Source: Symbiodinium natans
Lineage: Eukaryota; Sar; Dinophyceae; Suessiales; Symbiodiniaceae
Assembly: GCA_905221605.1 (NCBI GenBank)
Contig: CAJNDS010000315.1
Coordinates: 1 to 64,000 of the forward strand
Length of the DNA stretch: 64,000 nucleotides
Reading direction: 5' to 3'
Part shown: positions 1 through 11,800 of the stretch, one piece after another
Layout of the letters: every line of letters starts with the position of its first letter
Numbering within the stretch: position 1 is the stretch's first letter
Notes under the pieces: generated by a model
What the model was told of the DNA's origin: nothing
Databases searched by the model: none
Seen by the model: only the letters and a program-made list of their open reading frames with translations
Made by a program: the position numbers and the translations under genes

Positions 1-96
1 CCAGAGAAAAGCATGTCTCACACAATGTCTCACAGCATACTTTCTCCCGCACCCTCCCACTACGGCATATCACAGCATATCGCAGCAATACATTGC

Positions 97-2206
97 CTGA
101 AACCGTGGAGAAGCGCCCGAAGGCTTCGATGAGCTCCTGCTGCTCCGAGGCGGTGAAGCCGTTCTTTGCCTGCACGGACTGGAGGAAGTCCCAGGCATCC
201 TGGAACTCCACATCCTCGTCCCCCAGGTTCAGCTCCTCGACCAGCTCGTCCCACTCCGCTGCTGAGAGAGTGAAGCCCAGGGGTTTGCCTGCGCACGAAG
301 TTTCACACAGATTCACATCACATACCATCACATCAAAGCACCCAAAAGACCGAAGATTCACAAGCCCAGGCACAGAGCTCGCGGAGCTCGTTCGCTTCGA
401 CGATGCCGTCCTCATCGGCGTCCAGATTGTCGAACTCCTCGGCGCCCGCGGTCAGCATGGCGTCCTCGGTGAACTGCGGGCAGCCGCACAACGCGGCTTC
501 CGATATACTTGCTCCGAGATCCCCGAAATCCCCTGGGCTGCCGCACTCGGAGGCGCCGAGCACAGACCAGGAACCTCAGCTCCGCAATGCTCCGCACAAG
601 GGCTCTGGGGAGGCCGCACGAGCGAAGAGCCAACATCGCGGCGATGGAGCCCCTCCGAGGGCCACACTCGTAGAAGAGGAAAGGCGTGATTTTTTCCCCC
701 TGGCAGCATTGCGCTGGCCATGCTGGCCCCTCCATGTGCGAGTTTTGCGCGGCCACGCGGCCACGCGGCCTCAATCGTCTCCTCCATCTTGTCCAGGAGC
801 TCCCGGAGGTGATCGGCACCTGAAGGGCTCACAGCGAAGGTTTCGAAGACGCAGCGCAGGGGCGCAGGGTAGACATCAGGGGACCAGGTGGCGGACAGTA
901 CAGCCCAGCGATCTTTAGAAGACCGTCGCAAAGCTGTGAAGCTTTGATGTGCCTGCGTAACTGGAACTCACGCCTCTTAAAAACTGGCATGGGCTGAGGT
1001 TGGAGCCTTTCTGATCGCATGTCAGCTGCAGTTTTCGGCTGCGGCTCTGCCTGAAGGGACAGGCAGCGCTCACCCGGTCATACACGGTCAAAGTAGCAAT
1101 TCGACAGTTGGGGATGCTTGTCGTGACGACCCACACTCGACGAGCGCGAAGCTGTCTGGAAAACTTTAAGCGCATTATCCTTGATGTCGCACATGGCTTT
1201 TCATGGATTCTGCTTCATTGCAAGCATGCCGCGCCCTCGACCTGTCGCTCTGGCCGCATTCTCACAACAGTGTCACTGACACGAACGCATCTTCAATCGG
1301 CGAGCTCTCGATGCCTAGCGAGCCTAGCGTATACAATGCCGGCTGCTGCCTCCAAGGTGAGGAAGATCGCATGGATCCGATCTATCTCCTCGTGAAAGGC
1401 TTCAGCTGTTGCAGCTACTCTCTCGTAGATTTATGTAATTCTGATAGTACCAAGGCTCCACCTCGGTCAAACGCTCAACCTGACTCCCTTCGCAAGCGAC
1501 TCACGGCCCTTGAAACTGGCACGTACCACTCCTTATACCGGTGCGTTTACCCCAAACCCTAACAGATCGGTTCGGTCAAGCGTCCGCTTTCGTGAAGCCT
1601 TCAAGGGCTCGGTATGCGGATAGACACCGCAAGAGCTCCTGAGCAGGTATGCATCCAGAAAAGAGCCCCAAAACTTACGCAGAATTACCGTGTTGATGCC
1701 TCTGGGCGGGAACAGGTGCGACCGCTCATCCCACCCAGCTCTATGACCTCTTGCGCGGTATCCTCCAGTTGCCGAGCAGTTCGGAGGGTTGAAAGCACCG
1801 TTAAGTGAGCAACAGCCTTGAGACAGATGATGCCAAGCGACTTCAGAAAGCCACGTACTTCCTGCCACCCAAAACTGCGACGTAGATGCAACACCAGTCC
1901 TGATCAACCCCAACACATGAGAGGGAGTACGGCAATCGCGTCCGCTTCATCATCCTCCTCCTTCTCCCGCCTTAGCGCCAGAAAGGATTGACAGAAATAT
2001 ACAGAAGCCACAGAACTGCGACAAATGGCTTGCGAATGTTTACGAGCGGCGCAGTCCACTCCTCCAACTTGACTCGCACAACCTACGACACATGCATGTC
2101 ACACGCACTTCCTATGAACGTCTGCCAGAGCATCGGCACCTCACGTTCATACTGCGTGTACCGCTCAACGAAGTCACAGAAGTCTTGAAAGTCAAGAGTG
2201 GAGAAC
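97..2206 (-). CDS. EF-hand calcium-binding protein, partial (exons, runs off left edge)
   Basis: The clearest exon pair is 374-about 473 and 97-288. Joined with a GT donor at 373 and acceptor CAG at 289-291, they read FDNLDADEDGIVEANELREL, then CKPLGFTLSAAEWDELVEEL. The first is a canonical EF-hand: loop DADEDGIVEANE with D, D, D and E at loop positions 1, 3, 5 and 12. A second, degenerate helical segment follows and ends at a GC donor (95-96), so the 3' part lies outside the window. Further exon-like stretches on the same strand are about 770-910 (FETFAVSPSGADHLRELLDK, then METI-like helix) and 2140-2206 (FSTLDFQDFCDFVERYTQYE, flanked by CAG|G and a GT donor), the latter typical of the second half of an EF-hand. 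A helical reading TLRTARQLEDTAQEVIEL at about 1715-1800 may also belong. Whether all are one gene, or even the far tail of the neighbouring myosin, is not resolved. The EF-hand call is firm; the gene outline is not. Confidence 0.55.
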
Positions 2207-2699
2207 CTGCAGAAAGTCGATCGCTGCGGATGGCTGCTACGCACAGGCCTACTGACTGATCCCGCGGCCAACTTAGACCTTTGCTCGTTGGTGTCTTTGG
2301 CAATGGCCGTGGCCTGAGACTTGCCGCATATTCTCCATATTCCGTAAGGGCTTCCGACGCTTAATGTGTCACACTTGCACGCGACCGGCGGCCTTATCCT
2401 CGGAAACAGGCACGTAGCAAAGGTGGGTCAGCACCTTGCAGACTGGTCACAGGCAAGTCAGCATGGCAGGCACTGGCAATGTTGGAGGCCTCATGCACCT
2501 GCCCACGGTACAGGTCGTTATCCTCCGAGGAGAATCTCTGAAAACAGATCCGCATCCTCGCAAAGACAGACGTGCACTTGTCCGACTTCGCTCAGTCAAG
2601 ACTCCAATGCCTCTTGATTTCATGCTCTGGTATGAAACCACTGGCTGAGTAGAACCTGGCTGCAACGGACAAGGATCCCTTGACTCAGGAGACTCAAGG

Positions 2700-3440
2700 T
2701 GTTTAGTTTAGTCTGCTTCTTCTTCTGTTGCTTGTCATCTCAATCTCAAGCCATCTCAGTCGTCATGTCACAGAGTAGTGGGCTGACCTGTCCAGTGCCT
2801 CCTGCACACTAGCACACAAGGATCCAACCTGCACTCAGCCGCAGAATCCAGAGACATCACACTACAAGTAGCACTGGGAGCTGGGGTGGCAAAACCCAAA
2901 CCCGGCAGCCTTGTCCCAGCTTGCTGCTGGAAGGCTCTTGGCATCATCCTGGCCCTGCCAGCGTCAGGCAGCGGGAAAGCTCCCCAACTTCCGTCTCTTC
3001 CTTCTAGACCCTGCAGTTTGGGGAGCAGTGCGCCTGGAAATGCATCGTCACGGTCTCAGTAGTTGGCCCACAACCCGCTGGCTAGCACACTCGTGTTCAA
3101 GGAACTCGCTTTGCTCATGCTGCACAGTTAGGTGTCGAACCCTCTTCTTGCCCTTCTTGCGCCTCGACAAGTTGCAATGCTCACAGGAATACAAGTCAGA
3201 ATGTGCTGCAACTATCCCAGCCACTGAAGCGACTGTAGGTTGCCGCTGACAATTCTCCGGCTGAGGCGCCCGTGTCCCGACGAAGGCTTTCTCTCCTTCT
3301 CCGGCTTCTTCCTATGCACAGAGCTGCAATCAGGATTGCAACAAATGCTGCAAAAAGGTGTTCCGGGGGGGGGGGGGAAGCGAGGAGAAGCACAAGAAGC
3401 ACAAGGGGTCCTGGACTCGGCTTTGTCAAGGGCTAAAGCC
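2700..3440. other. Stretch without a convincing gene
   Basis: No exon could be joined convincingly on either strand here. Open frames exist both ways, including a minus-strand reading with a hydrophobic run (FAAFVAILIAALCIG at about 3285-3345), but without flanking splice signals that extend it. A G10 homopolymer sits at about 3366-3377. Confidence 0.3.
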
Positions 3441-3459
3441 TGTCGACACGACTCTCAGA

Positions 3460-4610
3460 CCCTACCTAGCTCAGCCCAAAATGGCAGCCAAAGCCCCTGC
3501 AAACTCGCCAGGTGCTCCCGCAGTTTTGCGGCCCTGTCTCACAGACACGTCTCACGCCACGAGCAACCGGCATCCCACAAGAACATTCCAAGCCAAGACA
3601 TCTGCTGAGCCATGGTGGGCAAGCTGTGCACACTCTGGATGTTTTTCGGAGCGGACGACCTGCAAAACGAAAGGTTGGGAAGCCTCCAAAGCAGCATCAC
3701 AAGACGATCACACGGCTCAGTGTCTGGCAGGGGCGGCAAACCAAGCATAAGTCTGCCTTGGTGGGGCTCATGCACATGCGCTTCAGCCTCTGACCACAAC
3801 CACATGATGCGGTACAAGCCTCTCGTATCTCAGACCGGAGCATTTCGGGTCTTGCAAAACTGACTTGCGAGCTGCTTTCAGACCTTTCTGACAAAGCTGT
3901 TCACAAACTCGGTTGACACATGAAAAAACAAATAAATAAATAAGTAGATAAATAAATAAATACACAAATAAATAAAGAAGCGAATAAATACAAAAAAGAT
4001 ATATATATATATATATGTGTGTGTCTGTGTGTGTGTGTGCATGCAACTCTTGGATAAGACCGTGCTTCCAGCGGATGTTCCGTCTCAGCTCCTCCAACTT
4101 CGGGTCGGTCCTGAGCAATGAGCTACCCACAGGGGCTCATTGCAACAGCTGCCACCGGCCACAGCGACGCAAGCCCTCACAAGCCCTGATAAGCTTCACG
4201 CCGCAGTTTGGGGGGCCGCAACCTTTGAAGGTGGAGAACTCGAATACCACTGGGGGGGGGGGCCAAGGACAACTGCCAGCGTAGAGTTGAAAGAGCTCGA
4301 GTTGAGCAAGTCGCTGAGGTGCCGATTTCGAATGAGCGAGTTCCCGCGATGTCCTGCATCTCATCTGCGCATCTTACACATCTGTCGCGCACAGGCGCAA
4401 CTGCTGCGGTCCGCTGTTGCGACTCTTCATCGTCAGATCCTCGGTGCGTCACTCTGTCATGCACACTACACTGGTTTCAACCGAGTTTTTTGTCATGTAC
4501 GCACGGGCCCGCGACGCCCGGTTGAGACCGACAACTTCCGCAAGAACGCATCAAGCTGGATGTGCTCCACCTTGCAGGCACTGGCAGAAACCATTGCACA
4601 TCGCTGCATG
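3460..4610 (-). CDS. Possible tail exons (helical) downstream of the myosin neck
   Basis: Several short minus-strand stretches read like charged helix or coiled coil and sit between splice-like signals. They are about 4556-4600 (VEHIQLDAFLRKLS, after AAG|G and before a GT donor), about 4270-4320 (RLAQLELFQLYAG), about 4045-4115 (RTDPKLEELRRNIRWKHGLI) and about 3465-3540 (DRAAKLREHLASLQGLWLPF). They lie downstream of the IQ neck exon of the myosin on the same strand and have the composition expected of a tail, but no conserved tail domain was recognised. They could equally be the 5' part of the EF-hand gene to the left. The evidence is composition and local splice sites only. Confidence 0.35.
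3928..4042. repeat. AAAT-rich, (AT)n and (GT)n microsatellite
   Basis: A run of AAATAAAT-like units (3928-3990) passes into TATATATATATATATA and then into GTGTGTGTCTGTGTGTGTGTG. It is simple sequence lying between candidate exons and is non-coding in appearance. Confidence 0.9.
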
Positions 4611-5064
4611 TGAGCGCCGCGGTGGTGCCTGCATCACATGCAGGGAAGCAGTTGCGGTCAGCCGGCCTGAGCATGCATTGGGAAAGGCTAGTTCGAAGAT
4701 AGATTGGCCAAGATGGGACCAGGATTTCAGCATCTTGAAGCGAAACTGAGCATTCCACTGGCTCCATACAGGGCCACAGAGGGCTCCACTTTGGGGCCCA
4801 CTCTCGAACCGCTCTCGAGCCCCTTGAGGTCGCAGGAAGCGGCTTGAGGCATAGATCGGGCTGGGCGATGCGTGATGTCTGAGATGTCCTTTGATGTAAT
4901 AGCTTTGCTTCCCATTACTTCCCCCTTTTTGTCCCAAACAGACACGCTCCAATGCACCCCGTCAGTGGCACATCCTGGGGAACTGCCATCTGCTCAGGCT
5001 AAACGATTTGTGAAACCCTTCTCTTCTGGCTCCTCTTTGAAGCCTTATTCAAACTAATCCAAAG

Positions 5065-5829
5065 ACCCGCAAGAAGGAGCTTGACTTTGCCTCATCGAGG
5101 CTCGTCTTCAACTCGAAGCGGTCCTGCCGAACGATTCCGACCTGCCGCTCGAGGAACGCGTGCTCCGACTCGAGCGCAAAGAGTTTCTGCAGCAAGTCTG
5201 CCTTTGTCAGAGGCTGCACGGCCTGAGAGGCCTGTGAAGTACCTCGGTAGCTGGCCATGATGCCCTGCCGCCACTTGCGATGTTTCAGGGCCGCCCAGCG
5301 CAGGCGAAGCAGTCGACGCAAGGCCAACTTCAGGCGGAACAGCCCCACCCGAAAGTCGGTCGCCTTCCGGCGGCCCATGGCCCCGCGCCAGCATCGCTGG
5401 ATGTTCAGAAGATGCTTTGGTAGCTCCCGCATCCTCCGGCGTCTGAGCCAAGATCGCCACCAGGACTGGATCTTGCATGTCGCCTGGCGAAGCTCCAGGA
5501 AGTCCTTCCTGCAGGCCTTCATCCGCACCAGGCTTTGCAGTGTCTCACAGACAAATCGCACACAGTGCAGTCGGCGTCGGGCCATCAGCGTCAAAAGCCC
5601 TGCTGCAATCAAGGAGGCTGCACGAGACTGCCTCTCGGCTGCCAGCCGCCGCCGCACCGCAGAGCCACGCCCGTGCGCTTGGAACACGAGGACCGCGCGG
5701 AGCCGCTTCGCGGCCAAAGACCGCGCCATGCCCCCGCGGTGCCGCGCCTGCAGGCGCCGCGCGGCCGCCGAGCGGGCCCCCGCCTGGGCGGCCCGCAGCC
5801 GCCCCGCGGCAGCCTCTGCTGAAAGCGCT
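5065..5829 (-). CDS. Myosin neck exon with IQ motifs
   Basis: This exon follows the converter and is very rich in Arg, Ala and Leu. It contains several IQ-like light-chain binding helices, for example around [20 protein letters not shown] and [20 protein letters not shown], with further degenerate ones before and after ([39 protein letters not shown]). It ends with a short acidic/basic helix ([20 protein letters not shown]) that could start a coiled coil. About 250 residues with five or more basic repeats imply a long lever arm carrying calmodulin-like light chains. The 5' limit near 5829 and the 3' limit near 5065 are estimates. Confidence 0.85.
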
Positions 5830-8800
5830 ACCTAGTATGAAAACATGCCAGGCGTTCTTCCTCGGGCCTGCTTCAGAAAGATGCGGCTCTGCCCCACCGC
5901 CACGGCCTCCCCAAAACAATCAGAAATGTTCAGCACGACCACAAACGTACAGAAGACACCAACACTGCGACACGTCACGGGTGCACGGGCCTCGGGGCTT
6001 TCGCAAGCGGATCGAACCGGCTCGGACTCGAGCAGCTTCCGGACGCTCTGGACCTTGAGCATGCCCATAGCATGCCCTACCAGAATCTACCACGGGCCAG
6101 CAGCACTGACACTGGCGCTCGGACCAAGCTGTTGGAGCCTTCGCCCTCATCCCGATGCTTCTGCATTGCTGCCTGGCGCCATTGCAGAAGTCATGAGACT
6201 TCAAAACAGGACTTGCTTTTCTCGCCCAAAGCCCGGGACCTCCATGTCCAGCTGAAGATTCTTGCTCGCAATGCAGCGAAACTCCGCCAGGAAGTCGAAG
6301 TGGTAGTAGCGTACCTCTGTACTTCGCTAGCCCTTGAGCTGTTCTCACTAGGAGACCCTCAGTGGAGGGGGGGTTTCATATGTCGTCATCTCCGTCAGAC
6401 TAGTTCGACACTCTTTGAAAACTGGTGTCACTGAGGACATAACAGGCACTTCCCTCACATTCTGTGGTTCGGCTGAGGTCGGGGCCGGGTAGCCTGCTCT
6501 GGCTACACGTATGGCCTCAAGTACCTCCCATCGAGAATCCACACACAGGTGCCATTTGTTACCTTGAGCAGCCAGTAGGGCGATCACGCCCTGGTATCGA
6601 AGCTGTTCTGCGACAGAGCTCCTACAACAGCTGAAAGGGTATTATTGACACAGAACTCACTGACACACGCCTTCTAAACGCACATCGCAGCATACTGCAG
6701 GCCTGTCGAACAAAGGACATGGATCAGGAGCAGCAGCATCCACAAACGCCCGGTTCCTCTCAAGCTCTTGGGTGGCAGCCCTGTGACTCCTCTGAGATTT
6801 CTCGAAGCTCAACCTGCTCAAAAAAAATCTGAGGCTGGTGCTCCGGATTGGGCTTGATGCAGCGAACCTGCCGAGAGTGCGCAGGATTGCGCAGACTCAT
6901 ACAATGACTCATATCATGACTCAGACCCTCTGACGTGCTGACTCTTCACCGGGTGGTGTCCGACTTGCTGAGGTGGGGACAAAGTGAGGCGTTGTTGTGC
7001 GGATCTGCCCCATGAGGTCCTTCATGCCCAACACACAGGAACATGCTGGAGATGACCGTGGGTAGTGCAGCTTTGGCTTCTGCTTTGGCTTGCTGTGCCT
7101 GCAGCTGCTGCCGGAATTCCGAGGAAACCGTGGAGCGATGTCCCCGTGCCTGCAGGACCAGGGAGCTCTCTGATTGCACGCCTGGGGGTCACTTCCACAG
7201 ATATTCCACATTCCACAGCACATCACGGCACTCAGTGTCCCCAATGTGTTGTTCTTGCGAAGCCTGGTTGCGTCTGGTTGTGCAACACCGTTTCAATCGC
7301 GCGAGTCAACGACGACCAGCTAACGATTCCTTTCAGGAAAGCCCTTGCACCAGGCCAGAAGTAACACCAGTCACCTAGCGTCAGACCTAGCATGCGAGAG
7401 GGATTGCCTTGCGGCTTTCGAGCTCCCAAAAGAATCATGGAGAAAAAACTCCTATGGGGGACCGCTTTTTTGCATCCACCAAATGAGAGAGACATGTACT
7501 GGTGAAATTGCTGAATTCACTTGACCAAGAAGGGCTCACATCCTGCTCCACGTCTGTGTCTTCTTGGGAGGGTGAGGGAGATTGGGCAAACTGCTGACGT
7601 CTTTGAATCTTATCTGCTGGCGTCTCGGCATACTCTCCGACTTCCACAAAGACGCATTGGCTCTTGATAGCCACATTTCTGATTGTTCTCACAAGGGACA
7701 GCTCTTGTCCAGGTGGTGCTGCTGCTAGACTGCCTTCTGGTTCAGTGAAGATGGCATCAGGCATCAGGGTCGACAAGAGATGACTCAAACCCAAAAAACA
7801 TTCCTTCAATAGATTTAAGCGCAACAGATAAGAAAGCAAGCAGTAAGCAAAAGCCGCAGAGGTCAGAGGAGGCCTTGGACCGGGGACTGCCCGACAGCCT
7901 GGACTTGGGGCTGCCCGACACCGGAGATCGCGTCGGGGGTGAGCCTGGTGCAGCAGCCGAGGCGGGTCGCTACATGGTCCCTTAGGATGGGCCCTAGAAA
8001 CAAAAACACAAAACCTCTTATCCGCCGACCCCAGCCGGAGCGGGGGCGGCGTCAGTGAAGACCCATCGTTGTCTGCTTCCTCGCCCAGTGCCTCGCTGCC
8101 CTTGCTGTCTGCTTCGTTGTGCAGTGCCTCGCTCACCCCGCCATGCTTCTCATGGACCCATGGCTCCTGGTCCCATTCTCCATCCCTCCTGTTTATGGCC
8201 CCTGCTCCACCCCCACCCCCAACCCCCACCCCCACCCCGCACGCACCCTGCCCCACCGCCCATGCTTGGCTCCTGGCCCCATGGCTCCACACTTCCAACC
8301 CCCACCCCCACCCCCCACGCACCCTGCCCCCCCACTGGACCCATGGCTCCTGGCCCCATTGGCTCTTGGCCCCAGTCTTCATCCCTCGACCTGCATGGCT
8401 GCCAATGCTGGTCCTTTATATGGCCCCTGCTCCACCCCAACCCCCAACCCCCACCCCCATACCGCACGCACCCTGCCACCCCCAACCCCCAACCCCCACC
8501 CCCACCCACCCACACTTCCAACCCCCACCCCCACCCCTCACACACCCCGCCCCCCACTGAACCCATGGCTCCTGGCCCCATTGGCTCATGGTCCACGGCC
8601 ATGGATGTGGCTTCTCAGCTGACTTTAAAGGGCCCCAGTGCATGCCCGGGCCCTCCGCCCGCTCCTTCTAGCTCCGCCTACTCCCCTCTGGCCCATGCTC
8701 CCACTCTCCATCCCCTTGACCTACCCCTCATGGACCCAGCTCCCCATTCATTATGGTCCACGGCCCAAGCAGGTGGCTTCTCCGCCCCGGCCCTACCCCC

Positions 8801-11800
8801 ACCACCTCTACCCTTCCCGCTCGACCGGCCCCTAGTGCATGCCCGCCCGCTTGCCCTACGCTTGCCCGACCCTTACCACCCACGCACCCCGCCCCCCGCT
8901 CCTTCCCTTGCCCAAGCCCCCCACGCACCCCGCCATGCTTCTCATGGACCCATGGCTCCATCCCAGTGCATGCCCGCCCGCTTGCCCTACCCCCACCACC
9001 CACGCACCCCGCCCCCCGCCCATCCGCCCTTCCCGCTCCGCATACTCCTTCCCTTGCCCAAGCCCCCCACGCACCCCACCATGCTTCTCATGGACCCATG
9101 GCTCCTGGTCCCATTCTTCATCCCAAGCTCGACCGGCCCCCAGTGCATGGCCGCCCGCTTGCCCTACCCTCACCACCCACGCACCCCGCCCGCCGTCCAT
9201 CCGCCCTTCCCGCTCCGCATACTTCCCCCCTTGCCCAAGCCCCCCACGCTTCGTTGCGCCGTGCCTCGGCCCTTGCTGTCTGCTTCGTTGTGCAGTGCCT
9301 TGCTGCCCTTGCTGCCTTCGCCAGACCCATTGCCCCTGCCACCTACTCCACCCCATCCAAAGCTCGACCGGCCCCCAGTGCATGCCCGCCCGCTGGCCGT
9401 ACGCATGCCCTACCCTTACCACCCACGCACCCCGCCCCCCGCTCCTTCCCTTGCCCAAGCCCCCCACGCACCCCGCCATGCTTCTCATGGACCCATGGCT
9501 CCTCCCAGTGCATGCCCGACCCGCTTGCCCTACCCCACCACCCACGCACCCCGCCCCCGCCATCCGCCCTTCCCCCTCCGCATACATCCTTCCCTTGCCA
9601 AGCCCCCACGCACCCGCATGCTTCTCATGGACCCATGGCTCATGGTTCCATCCCAAGCTCGACCGGCCCCAGTGCATGGCGCCCGCTTGCCCTACCCCAC
9701 CACCCACGCACCCCGCCCCCCGTCATCCGCCCTTCCCGCTCCGCATACTTCCCCCCTTGCCCAAGCCCCCCGCTTCGTTGCGCAGTGCCTCGCTGCCCTT
9801 GCTGTCTGCTTCGTTGCGCAGTGCCTTGCTGCCCTTGCTGCCTTCGCCAGACCCATTGCCCCTACCACCTACTCCACCCCATCCAAAGCTCGACCGGCCC
9901 CCAGTGCATGCCCGCCCGCTTGCCCTACCCCCACCACCCACGCACCCCGCCCCCCGCTCCTTCCCTTGCCCAAGCCCCCCACGCACCCCGCCATGCTTCT
10001 CATGGACCCATGGCTCCTCCCAGTGCATGCCCGCCCGCTTGCCCTACCCCCACCACCCGCACCCCGCCCCCCGCCCATCCGCCCTTCCCGCTCCGCATAC
10101 TCCTTCCCTTGCCCAAGCCCCCCACGCGCCCCGCCATGCTTCTCATGGACCCATGCCTCCTGGTCCCTGGTCCCATTCTTCATCCCAAGCTCGACCGCGG
10201 CCCACCCACGCACCCCACCCCGCCATGCTTCTCATGGACCCATGGCTCCTGGTCCCATTCTTCATCCCTCCAACGGTGTGGGGGTGGGGGTTGGGGGTTG
10301 GGGTGGAGCAGGGGCCATATATAGGACCAGCATTGGCAGCCATGCAGGTCGTGGGGGTGGGGGTTGGGGTGGGGGTTGGGGGTGGGGGTGGGGGAGGGGC
10401 CGTTTCAGGAGGGATGGAGAATGGGACCAGGAGCCATGGGTCCATGATGCGGAGCGGGAAGGGCGGATGGACGGGGGGCGGATTGCGTGGGTGGTGGGGG
10501 TAGGGCAAGCGGGCGGCCATGCACTGAGCGCCGGTCGAGCTTGGGATGAAGAATGGGACCAGGAGCCATGGGTCCATGAGAAGCATGGCGGGGTGCGTGG
10601 GGGGCTTGGGCAAGGGAAGGAGTATGCTGGGGGTGGGGGGGTGGGGGGGGGGGGGTGGAGCATGGGGCCAGGGCCATGGGTCCATGACAAAGCATGGGGG
10701 TGGGCAGGGGCCATAAATAGGAGGGATGAAGAATGGGACCAGGAGCTGGGTCCATGAGAAGTATGGCGGGGCGCGTGGGGGGCGAAGGGCGGATGGACGG
10801 GGGCGGGGTGCGTGGGTGGTGGGGGCAGGGCAAGCGGGCGGCCATGCACTGGGGGCCGGTCGAGCTTGGGATGAAGAATGGGACCAGGAGCCATGGGTCG
10901 AAGCATGGCAGGGTGCGTGGGGGGCTTGGGCAAGGGAAGGAGTATGCGGAGCGGGAAGGGCGGATGGGCGGGGGGCGGGGTGCGTGGGTGGTGGGGGTAG
11001 GGCAAGCGGGCGGGCATGCACTGGGAGGAGCCATGGGTCCATGAGAAGCATGGCGGGGTGCGTGGGGGGCTTGGGCAAGGGAAGGAGGGGTGCGTGGGTG
11101 GTGGGGGTAGGGCAAGCGGGCGGGCGTGCGCTGGGGGCCGGTCGAGCTTTGGATGGGGTGGAGGTGGTGGTAGGGGCAATGGGTCTGGCGAAGGCAGGCA
11201 CTGCACAACGAAGCAGACAGCAAGGGCAGCGAGGCACGGCGCAACGAAGCGGGGGGCTTGGGCAAGGGGGGAAGCATGCGGAGCGGGAAGGGCGGATGGA
11301 CGGGGGGCGGGGTGCGTGAGTGGTGGGGGTAGGGCAAGCGGGCGGCCATGCACTGAAGAATGGGACCAGGAGCCATGGGTCCATGAGAAGCATGGCGGGG
11401 TGCGTGGGGGGCTTGGGCAAGGGAAGGAGTATGCGGAGCGGGAAGGGCGGATGGGCGGGGGGCGGGGTGCGTGGGTGCATGAGAAGCATGGCGGGGTGCG
11501 TGGGGGGCTTGGGCAAGGGAAGGAGCGGGGGGCGGGGTGCGTGGGTGGTAAGGGTAGGGCAAGCGTAGGGCAAGCGGGCGGGCATGCGCTGGGGGCCGGT
11601 CGAGCGGGAAGGGTAGAGGTGGTGGGGGTAGTGCTTGGGCCGTGGACCGTAATGAATGGGGAGCCATGGGGCCAGGAGCCATGGGTCATGAGGGGCATGG
11701 GTGCGTGAGGGGTAAGGGGTAGGGAGCTGGGTCCATGAGGAGCCACATCCATGGGCCGTGGACCATGAGCGAATGGGGCCAAGAGCCATGGGTTCAGTGG

